From Sinomicrobium soli (GTDB lineage Bacteria > Bacteroidota > Bacteroidia > Flavobacteriales > Flavobacteriaceae), in the NCBI RefSeq assembly GCF_003285545.1, contig NZ_QLNV01000001.1, positions 186,001 to 250,000 of the forward strand: DNA of 64,000 nucleotides. Direction: 5' to 3'. The translations under genes were made by a program, and so were the position numbers. Shown here piece after piece: positions 53,666-62,528 of the stretch. The number at the start of each line of letters is the position of its first letter. The stretch's first letter is position 1. The notes under the pieces were generated by a model. The model was not told the origin of the DNA. It saw only the letters and a list, made by a program, of their open reading frames with translations, and did no database searches.

Positions 53666-53702
53666 TTAGTTTATTAGTTTTTTAGTTCTTAGTTGTTAGT
53701 TA
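53666..53702 (-). repeat. Heptanucleotide array between the GH130 start and the symporter stop
   Basis: On the minus strand the array reads GTAACTAACAACTAAGAACT and continues to AACTAAATG, where ATG is the GH130 start codon. Its distal part provides the last codon AAC and the TAA stop codon of the upstream symporter gene (53696-53698). Confidence 0.75.
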
Positions 53703-55579
53703 CTATCAGGCATCTTCCTCACCTTATCCAGCCAGGTAAATTTGAGTATGGCTGAAGTTACTACAAATATAATCAACCACCACAATGACCTGGAGTAATC
53801 CCTCACCATAAAGAATACCGGGAGCAGGATCATACTGGACTGCCATACTATACCAACGGTACAATTGAACATATCCATACCGAAATTCCTGTTCCTGCCC
53901 ACGGGATTCCCTTCTTCTTCCAGCTTGCGGCACACAGGTTCCCACCATCCCCAGGGGCGCACCCGGGCATAAAAACTCTTGAGAGTACTTATCCCGGTTG
54001 CCGGGGTGAGGAGGGTTCCCAGGATACACCCCGCCAGGGAAAACCCGAAAATAACGGGAAACAGGTAGATGGCCGGAATATGTGCTGTTTCATACAACAG
54101 TGTTCCTTCCGTAAAATTGTCCTTGTTCTGGTCTGCCAGGAATTGCAGAGTAGCGATAAGCAATCCCGACAACATACCCCAGAAATAACCCCATCCGTTA
54201 AAACGCCACCACACCCATTTCAGGACATTGGCGGCGACATATCCTCCGTAAAGCGCGCTGGTGATCCACAATGTTATGGAGTTGATAGACTCGGCAAAAA
54301 AGCCCATGACCACCCCCAGGATCACCACACCGAACGAAGCGATATGACTGGCGCGTATATAGTGTTTGCCGGAAGCCGAGGGTTTAAAATATTTCTTATA
54401 GATATCGTTTACAATATAAGCCGGGCCGGAATTGACAAATGCCGAAAAGGTAGACATAAAGGCGGCCAGCAGACCGGCGAGCAGTAATCCCTTGATACCG
54501 ACAGGCACGTGGTTGTTGATCACCCTCGGCAGGATCATCTCGAGGTCGCCGGAACTTACCGCCCCCGTTTCCGCCATGGCCGGCGCCAGGTATACAAGCC
54601 CTAACACTACTATTCCGGTGATGAGCAGGTACCTCGGCACAAAGAGTACCAGGTTGGTAAAACCACTCATATAGGCAGCATCCTTCACATTCCTGGTAGA
54701 GAGTATCCGTTGCATGTCGTAACTCGGCGTAGGTCCCGCCACACTGGCAAAAAAGCCCTTGAGCAGTGTCATCCCGATAAAGGCCCCGAACATCTTATAG
54801 CCCTGGGTATCGATCAGGTCGTTAAAAGTGGCCAGCTTCCCCTCCCAGAAGCCTTCCAGCTCCCTCCCGAAAAATATGTTTTTCCACTCGTCGGGAATTA
54901 CTGCCGACAGCTGTGCGTCACTGACAGCGATAAAGGCATAAACAGCGATGAGTATCCCCGCCAGTACCATAATAAGGTATTGCAGTACTTCAGTGGCCAC
55001 CACAGAATACATACCTCCCTTTATAGTATAGATAGTAGTCAGCAGGATAATGATCAGGGCATACGACTGTGCCGAACTGAGCAACAGGGTACCTCCCGGG
55101 GAAAATGTCATATCCCAGGGCAGGATAATGGTCATGAATTTCCCGACACCTTCAAAAAAATAAGCTATAAACCCCACGGCAGCCACTATGGCAAATACCG
55201 CCACAATAAGGTGTGATGCCCTCCCTGCACGGTCGTCCCCAAAACGGGTAAGTATCCATTCCGACCCGGTCATGATATTGGAGCGGCGTATCCATACAGC
55301 CAGGAATACCATGACGAATATCTGGTTCCAGATGGGCCACATCCACATGAACATAAAGCTTTTTGCCCCGTACAGAAACAGTATTCCCACCATCCAGGCC
55401 GTTCCCGACACATCGAACATGCCCGAACCGTTACTCAGCCCGAGGTAATACCATTTGATACTGTTTCCCCCGAGAAAATATCCGTCCAGCCCTTTGGACG
55501 CTTTCCTGGAGACCCATACCCCGATGGAAAGGGTCAGAATAATATACAGGGCTATAATCAATACATCTAAGGCGGCCAT
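53696..55579 (-). CDS. Sodium:solute symporter (SSS family) of the mannosidase operon
   Basis: This 627-residue inner-membrane protein belongs to the larger SSS group of Bacteroidota, with about 14-16 hydrophobic helices. It includes DGYFLGGNSIKWYYLGLSNGSGMFDVSGTAWMVG near the N-terminus and LLLAGLLAAFMSTFSAFVNSGPAYIVND in the sodium-site region. It starts 6 bp after the GH92 stop and precedes the GH130 gene. Mannosyl-GlcNAc or a related disaccharide is a plausible cargo because the GH130 enzyme lacks a signal peptide. The last codon and stop are encoded by repeat sequence. Confidence 0.87.
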   Translation of the reverse strand: MAALDVLIIALYIILTLSIGVWVSRKASKGLDGYFLGGNSIKWYYLGLSNGSGMFDVSGTAWMVGILFLYGAKSFMFMWMWPIWNQIFVMVFLAVWIRRSNIMTGSEWILTRFGDDRAGRASHLIVAVFAIVAAVGFIAYFFEGVGKFMTIILPWDMTFSPGGTLLLSSAQSYALIIILLTTIYTIKGGMYSVVATEVLQYLIMVLAGILIAVYAFIAVSDAQLSAVIPDEWKNIFFGRELEGFWEGKLATFNDLIDTQGYKMFGAFIGMTLLKGFFASVAGPTPSYDMQRILSTRNVKDAAYMSGFTNLVLFVPRYLLITGIVVLGLVYLAPAMAETGAVSSGDLEMILPRVINNHVPVGIKGLLLAGLLAAFMSTFSAFVNSGPAYIVNDIYKKYFKPSASGKHYIRASHIASFGVVILGVVMGFFAESINSITLWITSALYGGYVAANVLKWVWWRFNGWGYFWGMLSGLLIATLQFLADQNKDNFTEGTLLYETAHIPAIYLFPVIFGFSLAGCILGTLLTPATGISTLKSFYARVRPWGWWEPVCRKLEEEGNPVGRNRNFGMDMFNCTVGIVWQSSMILLPVFFMVRDYSRSLWWLIIFVVTSAILKFTWLDKVRKMPDSN

Positions 55580-55585
55580 TCAATA

Positions 55586-57868
55586 TTATTTTTCAGCACT
55601 CACTCCCCATTCCTTATCTGGTTCGGGGCCCATAACAAAATGCAGTTCTCCCCCGTTGAGGATCTCTTCGTGAGTAATGTAGGTTCTGTTGAGGTCTTTT
55701 CCGTTCAGGGTAGCCGACTGTATATACCTGTTGGTATCCGACACGCCGTCTGCGCTGATGACAAAGCGGGTATCATCCGACACCTTTATTTCCGATCTTT
55801 CAAACAGGGGGCTCCCTATCTGGTAGATCCCGGAGGCCGGGTTGTAGGGATAGATCCCCAAAGCGCTGAACACATACCAGGCCGACATCTGCCCGCAGTC
55901 CTCGTTTCCGCTCAGCCCGGCAGGAGTGGTGTCGTACTGGGAATTGAGAATTTCCCTCACCCAGTACTGGGTACGCCAGGGCTTTCCGGCAAAATTGAAC
56001 ATATAGGCGATGTGATGGCTCGGTTCGTTACCGTGGGCGTACTGCCCGATCAGTCCCGATATGTCCGGGGAGGCATCATCGCCGGTAATTTCCGAACTTT
56101 CCGTATACAGCTGTTCCAGCATGGCGGTAAACGGTTCTTTTCCCCCGTGCAATGCGATCAGGCCTTCCACATCGTGCAATACGAACCAGCTGTGCTGCCA
56201 GGCATTGCCCTCGGTATAATCGGTACCCTTGCGGTGTATGGAGAGTCTGGGATCAAAAGGCTCGTGCCATTGCCCCTGGTCCGATTTGCCACGCATAAAC
56301 CCGGTTTCGGCATCAAAAAGGTGCTTGTATGCCCCTGCCCTTCCGGCAAAATATTCATGATCGTCCTGTTTGCCGAGTGCTTCGGCTACCCGGGCAATGC
56401 ACCAGTCGTTATACCCGAACTCCAGGGTAATGGTCACCGATTCGTCCAGGAGGTTATACGGTACGTACCCGAACTCCTTGTAAAAACCGACCCCGCGTTT
56501 CTTTTCGTCACTCATCATGGTGAGTTTCATCGCCTCATAGGCCTTTTCCGCATCAAACCCCTCTATGCCTTTCAGTATGGCGTCGGCAATGACCGGAATG
56601 GCATGGTTCCCTGTCATGGTATAGGTCTCATTGCCGTAAAGCGTCCATACCGGCAGTGTCCCGTTCTCGTCGTAATAGACCAGCATGGAGTTCACGATAT
56701 CAGAAATCCTCTGCTTGTCGAGTATGGTAAGTAAGGGTTGCTGTGCCCTGAAAACATCCCAAAGCGACAGGCTCGAGTAAGCCGTATATCCCTCTGCTGT
56801 GGCTATGCTGTCGTTTTGCAGGCGAAACTCCCCGTTGGCATCACTGAAAGTTACTGGGGCCACCTGGGCGTGGTATAGGGCCGAATAGAAAATGGTCTTC
56901 AGTGAGTCTACAGGGGTTTCCACCTCTATTTTGCCCAAAGCGGAATTCCACAGCCTGCCGGCATCTTTCCTGACCTCTTCAAAATCAAAACCATCCCGCT
57001 CCTTCATGTTTTCCTTTGCATTGGCTATACTTACCGAAGACAGGCTTAATTTCACTTCAAGGACTTCCCCGCTCTCCCCGTCAAAGAAAAACTGTGCGGC
57101 GGTTTTTGCCCCGTTAACCTCATTTTTCCCGTCTGCGCCCCTGGCGTTCTCATAAAGCTTAAATGAAGCCAGGGGTTTGGAAAACTCAGCCACAAAAAAC
57201 ACTTTCTGGTTTTTTGCCCATCCGGTACTGTGCCTGTATCCGCTTATGGTATGCTCATCCTCCACCCCGATCCGTGTTTCCAGCGGTTTGTCCCAGTTTA
57301 TGGCAAAACCGAGGTCTACCACCACACTCTGGAGGTCCCCTTCCTTATAGGTATACCTGTGATACCCGGTACGCAGGGTACTGGAGAGTTCCACGTTGAT
57401 ATCGTGATCCTCGAGATATACCTGGTAGTAGCCCGGGCTGGCGGTTTCATTGTCATGAGAATATCCTGACTTATAGGGGTAATCGTCCCTGGAAGTGATC
57501 TCTGTCCCCAGGTCCACTTCCTTGTTTACCGGCATAAAAAGCAGGTCGGCCAGGTCGCCTATTCCGGTACCGCTGAGATGAAGGTGGCTGAACCCCACGG
57601 CTATGGAATCCGTAATGTGATATCCCGAACACCAGTCCCATCCGGAAGTGCCGTTGTCCGGGCTCAGCTGTATCATTCCGAAAGGCACCGTAGCCCCCGG
57701 ATAGGTATGGCCGTGATCTCCGGTACCTATAAACGGGTCAGCATACGAAGTGAACTCCGGCGCATTGCTTTCAGTAGTTTCCTCATTTTTTTGTGACGCC
57801 CCTCCCCCGCAGGAGACCAGGGCGATTAACGCAGTCAATAAAGCGTAAGAAGCAGGTTTGTGTTTCAT
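55586..57868 (-). CDS. GH92 family alpha-mannosidase lipoprotein
   Basis: This 760-residue lipoprotein has a signal ending LVSC (Cys20). GH92 motifs are FIGTGDHGHTYPGATVPFGMIQLSPDN (about 47-73), GFSHLHLSGTGIGDLADLLFMP and the catalytic-site segment GNEDCGQMSAWYVFSALGIYP. The family consists of calcium-dependent exo-acting alpha-mannosidases, many specific for alpha-1,2 or alpha-1,3 mannose of N-glycans. It is the first gene of the leftward operon GH92 - symporter - GH130 - CBM9-like - GHL10-like - glycosylasparaginase. A heptanucleotide array directly precedes its ATG. Confidence 0.95.
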   Translation of the reverse strand: MKHKPASYALLTALIALVSCGGGASQKNEETTESNAPEFTSYADPFIGTGDHGHTYPGATVPFGMIQLSPDNGTSGWDWCSGYHITDSIAVGFSHLHLSGTGIGDLADLLFMPVNKEVDLGTEITSRDDYPYKSGYSHDNETASPGYYQVYLEDHDINVELSSTLRTGYHRYTYKEGDLQSVVVDLGFAINWDKPLETRIGVEDEHTISGYRHSTGWAKNQKVFFVAEFSKPLASFKLYENARGADGKNEVNGAKTAAQFFFDGESGEVLEVKLSLSSVSIANAKENMKERDGFDFEEVRKDAGRLWNSALGKIEVETPVDSLKTIFYSALYHAQVAPVTFSDANGEFRLQNDSIATAEGYTAYSSLSLWDVFRAQQPLLTILDKQRISDIVNSMLVYYDENGTLPVWTLYGNETYTMTGNHAIPVIADAILKGIEGFDAEKAYEAMKLTMMSDEKKRGVGFYKEFGYVPYNLLDESVTITLEFGYNDWCIARVAEALGKQDDHEYFAGRAGAYKHLFDAETGFMRGKSDQGQWHEPFDPRLSIHRKGTDYTEGNAWQHSWFVLHDVEGLIALHGGKEPFTAMLEQLYTESSEITGDDASPDISGLIGQYAHGNEPSHHIAYMFNFAGKPWRTQYWVREILNSQYDTTPAGLSGNEDCGQMSAWYVFSALGIYPYNPASGIYQIGSPLFERSEIKVSDDTRFVISADGVSDTNRYIQSATLNGKDLNRTYITHEEILNGGELHFVMGPEPDKEWGVSAEK

Positions 57869-57905
57869 TTTAGTTTTTTAGTTTGTAGTTCTTAGTTGTT
57901 AGTTG
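57869..57905 (-). repeat. Heptanucleotide array abutting the GH92 start
   Basis: Minus-strand units CAACTAA, CAACTAA, GAACTAC, AAACTAA, AAAACTAAA run to the base before the ATG. The arrangement is the same as at cusB and the GH130 gene. Confidence 0.75.
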
Positions 57906-58229
57906 CTGTTTTCAAACTCTGAACTCATAACTCTGAACTGGTTCATAGTTATCATTCCGACTCCGGACTTCCAACCATTTCGCCGTTTACAAACATTTGA
58001 GTCCGGGAAGCACAGGATGGGACATTTATATTGAACTCGTTTTTGGGTTATTTCATTGTGTCTTGACGGAATGTTACCAAATATTTATATTTTTGGGCAG
58101 CTGGAGAATTAATTTAGACCAACAACATTTCTAAGAAGCCAAACGTCAAAAAACACCACCGGGGGTCCGGGTGTGACGGTCACAGGACCGGACTTCCGGA
58201 ATACCGGACTTCAAAGACAAGCAACAGGC
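57906..58229. other. Non-coding stretch between the GH92 and LytS-type kinase genes
   Basis: About 320 bases without a gene. The left part (57906-57990) holds CTCTGAACT and CATAACTCTGAACTGG repeats and a fragment of the CATTCCGAC dispersed repeat. The middle carries the kinase promoter (58063-58095). The right part (58185-58215) has two copies of ACCGGACTTC. No ORF of interest is seen. Confidence 0.6.
58063..58095 (+). promoter_or_regulatory. Promoter for the LytS-type kinase (TTG-N22-TATTTTTG)
   Basis: TTG at 58063-58065 and TATTTTTG at 58088-58095 fit the -33/-7 pattern. The leader to the ATG at 58230 would be about 130 bases and contains the ACCGGACTTC repeats. Confidence 0.5.
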
Positions 58230-59318
58230 ATGACACACCGAAAACAGATGGGCAGACTTTTTGATTTCGACGGCCGTATCAACTACCGTATCGCTACAAA
58301 ACACCATGTCATTTTCTGGCTGATCTACTTTTCGTTTAATACCCTGCGGTGGGGCAGTTACTACCACGACTACTGGTATTCACTGAAAGCCAATGCCATC
58401 GGTTTTCCCATTCACATGGCCCTGTGCTATTTCAATATCTACTACCTCATGCCGAAGCTCATATACAGAAAGAAATTCGTACTGTACAGTTTCGGCATAC
58501 TCCTGGCCATTTTTGTGATGGTACTGGTCAAGTTTTTCCTTACTTATTTTCTTATCAGTACCAATGTCTGGCCCGAAGGCCCGGAAGAGACCACCACCTT
58601 GTCGTTCAATTATGTCACCCAGATGATGCTGGGCGAACTGTACGTAGTCTCTTTTGTCACCGCCATAAAAATTACGGCCGACTGGCTTCGCGAACACAAG
58701 CGGGCCGCCGACCTGGAGAAGGTACAACTGGAAACAGAACTCCGTCTCCTCCGTACCCAGGTGTCTCCTCATTTCTTTTTTAACACCCTGAACAATATCT
58801 ACTCACTGGCCATTGAACAGTCCGGAAAAACCCCGGAAACCATCCTTAAACTCTCCGAGCTTATGAGGTACCTGCTCTACGAGACCAAGCAGCGCAGGCA
58901 GAGCCTGATCAAGGAGATCCTCTGCCTCCAGAACTACCTCGATCTCGAACGCATGCGTTACGGGGATTCCCTGAAAATAATAATGAACCTCAGCGGCGAC
59001 CTGGAGGGAAAAAAGATCCCTCCCATGTTATTGCTTTCCTTTATCGAGAACTGCTTTAAACACGGGGCCAACAAGAGTATCGATCAAATCGTAATTGAGA
59101 TCGATTTCAGGATAGAAGGTGATTTCCTGTATTTCAGGGCAGCCAACACATTACCTCCGGATACCGGAGAGGAGACCTCATCCCGTAAACCGGGGGGCAT
59201 CGGAATAAAAAACGTCAGGAAAAGACTGGAACTGGGATACCAAAGGAATGAATATGAACTGGATATCAGGAAGGAGAAAAACTGGTATATCGTTCTCCTG
59301 AAGATCAAAGTAAGCTAA
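58230..59318 (+). CDS. LytS/YpdA-type sensor histidine kinase
   Basis: The 362-residue protein is read from ATG 58230; an ATG at 58248 is also possible. Four membrane helices cover about residues 25-150 (for example HHVIFWLIYFSFNTLR, FVLYSFGILLAIFVMVLVKFF). The His_kinase domain has the phospho-acceptor His181 in RTQVSPHFFFNTLNNIYSL, followed by an ATPase domain with LLSFIENCFKHG and GGIGIKNVRKRLEL. The pair with the LytTR regulator 31 bp downstream forms a complete two-component system. The stimulus is unknown. Confidence 0.9.
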   Translation: MTHRKQMGRLFDFDGRINYRIATKHHVIFWLIYFSFNTLRWGSYYHDYWYSLKANAIGFPIHMALCYFNIYYLMPKLIYRKKFVLYSFGILLAIFVMVLVKFFLTYFLISTNVWPEGPEETTTLSFNYVTQMMLGELYVVSFVTAIKITADWLREHKRAADLEKVQLETELRLLRTQVSPHFFFNTLNNIYSLAIEQSGKTPETILKLSELMRYLLYETKQRRQSLIKEILCLQNYLDLERMRYGDSLKIIMNLSGDLEGKKIPPMLLLSFIENCFKHGANKSIDQIVIEIDFRIEGDFLYFRAANTLPPDTGEETSSRKPGGIGIKNVRKRLELGYQRNEYELDIRKEKNWYIVLLKIKVS

Positions 59319-59349
59319 CCACAACCACTAACCGATAAAAACAACTGAA

Positions 59350-60069
59350 ATGGGGCTGAGATGTATTGTTATTGACGATGAACCACTGGCGGTAAATGTC
59401 CTTAAAAACTATATTGCCCAGACCAAGGAGCTGGAACTCCTGGAAACCTTTAGCAATGCCCTCGACGGCATGACCTTTCTCCGGGACAACGAGACCGACC
59501 TGGTCTTTCTCGACATCAACATGCCCGTGCTGGACGGTCTGAGCTTTCTGAAGGCCCTTAACAACAAACCCATGGTTATCGTCACTACGGCCTACGAGGA
59601 ATACGCCGTAAAAAGTTTCGAACTCGAAGTGCTGGATTACCTGGTAAAACCCATCCCCTTCCATCGCTTTGTCATGGCGGTAAACAAGGCTTTCCGCATG
59701 CATTCTGCCCTGCAGAAAACCGAAGCCGACCATGCCGAACGCAGGCATATTTTCATCAAAATAGACAAGAAGAAGATGAAGAAAATATACCTGGACGAGA
59801 TCACCGTAGTGGAAAGCCTGAAAGACTATATCAAGATAAACACCTATTCCGGAAAGTACATTGTACACCAGACCCTGAGCAGTTTTACCGATGACCTTCC
59901 GGCAGACCGTTTTATCCGTATCCACCGTTCGTATACCGTTTCTCTCGACAAGATCGAGGCCCTTGAGGGAAACAGTATAGAAATAGGCGGTGTGCGGTAC
60001 ACCATAGGGCGGAGTTATTTCAACGAAGTGAGAAGCAGGATCCTCAACGAACCCCTCGAAGACGAGTAA
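59350..60069 (+). CDS. LytTR-family response regulator
   Basis: This 239-residue regulator has a receiver domain with phosphorylated Asp55 (LVFLDINMPVLDG), Asp9-Asp10 acidic pocket (VIDDEP), and Lys100 (YLVKPI). A LytTR DNA-binding domain covers about 135-235 (DEITVVESLKDYIKINTYSGKYIVHQTLSSF, RFIRIHRSYTVSLDKIEALEGNSIEIGG). It follows its kinase gene by 31 bp and ends 9 bp before the convergent HerA-like gene. Confidence 0.95.
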   Translation: MGLRCIVIDDEPLAVNVLKNYIAQTKELELLETFSNALDGMTFLRDNETDLVFLDINMPVLDGLSFLKALNNKPMVIVTTAYEEYAVKSFELEVLDYLVKPIPFHRFVMAVNKAFRMHSALQKTEADHAERRHIFIKIDKKKMKKIYLDEITVVESLKDYIKINTYSGKYIVHQTLSSFTDDLPADRFIRIHRSYTVSLDKIEALEGNSIEIGGVRYTIGRSYFNEVRSRILNEPLEDE

Positions 60070-60078
60070 GCCCGGCCC

Positions 60079-61587
60079 CTATTTCCCGGTGAGTTTGTTC
60101 AGCACTCCGAACACTCCCCGTATAAAAGTGGCACTGGTGAGTACTTTTATGATGGGGTTCATCCGGGTACTGCGGCCTCCCGAGGTTCTCTTCCTGTCTG
60201 TCCTGCCCTTTTCACGGGCCTCTTCAGATGCTGCAATTTCAATTTTTCCGGTCAGTATCTCATACGCACTTTCCCGGTCTATCTGTTCATTATATTTTTT
60301 CACAAGTCCGGAACGCGCTGTCAATGTCTTTATTTCGTCATCGGTAAGCACATCCATCCTGCTCATGGGGGCCCTGAGCAAGGTTGCCGCCAGGGGGGTC
60401 GGCCTTCCTTTTTCATCAAGTGCGGTGACCAGCGCCTCTCCCGTACCCAGGCTGGTAAGCACCTCAGTGGTATCGTAATATTCGCTTACGGGATAGTTTT
60501 CGGCAGTAAGCTTAATGGCTTTCCGGTCTTTGGCCGTAAAAGCGCGAAGGGCGTGTTGTACTTTAAGCCCGAGTTGCGACAACACGGCATCCGGAACATC
60601 GGTGGGGAGCTGGGTGCAGAAATACAGTCCCACCCCCTTGGAGCGGATCAGTTTCACGATACTCTCTATCTGGTCGAGTAATGCCTTACTGGCTTCGTCA
60701 AAGATAAGGTGGGCCTCATCGATAAACACCACCAGTTCCGGCCGGCCGGAATCGCCCTGTTCAGGCAGCGTATTGTACATTTCCGCCAGGAGACTGAGCA
60801 TAAAGGTGGAAAAAAGTTTGGGCCTGTCCTGGATATCCGTAAGCCGGATAATGTTCACATAGCCCCTTCCCTTGTCGTCTACCCGCATCAGGTCTTCTAT
60901 TTCAAAGGACCGCTCCCCGAAGAAAAGTGCTGCTCCCTGCTGTTCCAGGGCTACCAGTTTGCGAAGTATGGCTCCCGTAGATGCCGTTGATATCCTGCCG
61001 TATTCCCGGCTGATCTCTTCCTTTCCCTCTTCCGTGATATACTGAAGGGCCTTGCGAAGGTCCTTGATATCCAGCAATGGCAATTTACAATCATCGCAAT
61101 ATTTAAAAACAACGGCGAGCACTCCTGCCTGTGTATCGTTAAGTTCCAGTATACGCGATAACAATACCGGCCCGAACTCCGATACGGTGGCCCTGAGCCT
61201 TACCCCCTGCTCATCCGAAATGGTCATCAGCTCTACCGGGGCCCCCTGCGGTTCGTAAGGCAGCCCGATTTTCTCATGTCGTTCCAGGATAAAACCGGCC
61301 GCCTCTCCCGGTTGTGCAATACCGCTGAGGTCTCCCTTGATATCCATCTGCAATACAGGAATGCCCTGTTGTGAGAGTTGCTCCGACAGGATCTGCAATG
61401 TCTTGGTCTTTCCCGTACCCGTAGCCCCCGCAATAAGTCCGTGACGGTTAAAGGTTTTCAGGGGCAGCCTTACGAAAGCGTCCTTTACCGCTTCGCCATC
61501 CAGCATGGCCGCTCCCAGTACGATAGCCTCTCCCCTGGTAGCATATCCCGAAGTAATATCATCGAAAAAAGTTTCTTCCTTACCCAT
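60079..61587 (-). CDS. HerA-like helicase / DUF853 ATPase
   Basis: This 502-residue P-loop ATPase has Walker A GATGTGKT (54-61) and Walker B LVVFIDEAHLIFDEAS, with sensor sequences GVGLYFCTQLPTDVPDAVLSQLG. It belongs to the DUF853 group related to HerA/FtsK motors, found in many bacteria. No partner nuclease (NurA) or defence gene is adjacent, so a defence role is not supported here. The C-terminus is basic (EKGRTDRKRTSGGRSTR) and ends with a hydrophobic patch. Confidence 0.88.
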   Translation of the reverse strand: MGKEETFFDDITSGYATRGEAIVLGAAMLDGEAVKDAFVRLPLKTFNRHGLIAGATGTGKTKTLQILSEQLSQQGIPVLQMDIKGDLSGIAQPGEAAGFILERHEKIGLPYEPQGAPVELMTISDEQGVRLRATVSEFGPVLLSRILELNDTQAGVLAVVFKYCDDCKLPLLDIKDLRKALQYITEEGKEEISREYGRISTASTGAILRKLVALEQQGAALFFGERSFEIEDLMRVDDKGRGYVNIIRLTDIQDRPKLFSTFMLSLLAEMYNTLPEQGDSGRPELVVFIDEAHLIFDEASKALLDQIESIVKLIRSKGVGLYFCTQLPTDVPDAVLSQLGLKVQHALRAFTAKDRKAIKLTAENYPVSEYYDTTEVLTSLGTGEALVTALDEKGRPTPLAATLLRAPMSRMDVLTDDEIKTLTARSGLVKKYNEQIDRESAYEILTGKIEIAASEEAREKGRTDRKRTSGGRSTRMNPIIKVLTSATFIRGVFGVLNKLTGK

Positions 61588-61695
61588 GAAGTCTGTTTTG
61601 GTATAAAAATAAGTTAATTTTCACGAATGTCAGCTACCGGGTATATTTATAAACAGGACAGCCGGTAAGGTTTTAGAACTTACAACTTCTTATCG

Positions 61696-61703
61696 TATCT
61701 TTG
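61696..61703 (+). promoter_or_regulatory. -7 box (TATCTTTG) four bases before queE
   Basis: The sequence TATCTTTGCACCATG places a full TAnnTTTG match four bases before the queE ATG, so the transcript is predicted to be leaderless or nearly so. No queuosine (preQ1) riboswitch can fit in such a leader. Confidence 0.6.
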
Positions 61704-61707
61704 CACC

Positions 61708-62340
61708 ATGAGCAAAGCAGAGGTTTTAACATTAGTGGAACGGGGAGAAATGCTCCCCCTGATGGAGGAGTTCTATACCATTCAGGGTGAAGGGTATCAC
61801 AAGGGCACAGCCGCATACTTTATCCGTATAGGCGGCTGTGATGTGGGATGTCACTGGTGTGATGTCAAGGAGAGCTGGAATGCCGAAACACATCCGCCCA
61901 CCGCAGTAGACCGGATCGTTGACAACGCAGCAAAATATTCAGACACCATCGTTATTACCGGGGGGGAACCCCTTACGTGGAACATGGGTCCCCTGACCTC
62001 AAAATTAAGAGACAGGGGGCTCAAAACACATATAGAGACCTCCGGGGCCTATCCGCTTACCGGGGTATGGGACTGGATCTGCCTGTCTCCGAAGAAAATA
62101 AAACTCCCCGTAGAAGATATTTATGAAAAAGCACAGGAACTCAAGGTGATCGTATACAACAAAAGTGATTTTGCCTTTGCCGAACAGCAGGCCGCAAAAG
62201 TCGGCCCGGATTGCATACTCTACCTGCAGCCCGAATGGAGCCGGCGCGAAAAAATGATCCCGGAGATCGTCGGTTTTGTCATGAAAAACCCGAGGTGGAA
62301 GGTGTCGCTGCAAACCCATAAATACCTGAATATTCCCTGA
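61708..62340 (+). CDS. queE: 7-carboxy-7-deazaguanine synthase QueE
   Basis: This 210-residue radical-SAM enzyme makes CDG from 6-carboxytetrahydropterin in the preQ1/queuosine route. The cluster ligands are Cys44, Cys48 and Cys51 in GGCDVGCHWCD (CxxxCxxC), preceded by EEFYTIQGEGYHKGTAAYFIRIGG. TGGEPLTWN is the SAM-binding GGEP motif. The length is normal for the family. Other queuosine genes are not in the window. Confidence 0.95.
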   Translation: MSKAEVLTLVERGEMLPLMEEFYTIQGEGYHKGTAAYFIRIGGCDVGCHWCDVKESWNAETHPPTAVDRIVDNAAKYSDTIVITGGEPLTWNMGPLTSKLRDRGLKTHIETSGAYPLTGVWDWICLSPKKIKLPVEDIYEKAQELKVIVYNKSDFAFAEQQAAKVGPDCILYLQPEWSRREKMIPEIVGFVMKNPRWKVSLQTHKYLNIP

Positions 62341-62440
62341 ATATTCCCGTTGCTGTTTGTTTCTAAGGGTAATTGGTTAATGGGTTATTAAGTTATTCAG
62401 GCGACAACTCAATAACCCAAACCACAAAACGGAACCCATA

Positions 62441-62472
62441 AAAAAAGCCGGTTATTGATAACCGGCTTTTTT
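62441..62472. terminator. Bidirectional terminator between queE and the DUF6588 gene
   Basis: GCCGGTTAT at 62447-62455 and ATAACCGGC at 62458-62466 form a perfect stem flanked by six A and six T residues. It serves the convergent genes on both strands. Confidence 0.92.
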
Positions 62473-62528
62473 GCCCCGGACCTAAACAACATCCCGGGCG
62501 TCAGGAAACAATAGGTATAATCTTCCTT

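Noticed and set aside
60079-61587. HerA-like ATPase as part of a defence system
   Set aside because: No NurA, Sir2, DUF4297 or other defence partner is adjacent; the protein fits the housekeeping DUF853 group.
61588-61707. preQ1 riboswitch before queE
   Set aside because: The predicted -7 box is only four bases from the ATG, leaving no leader to hold a riboswitch, and no preQ1 aptamer pattern is visible.
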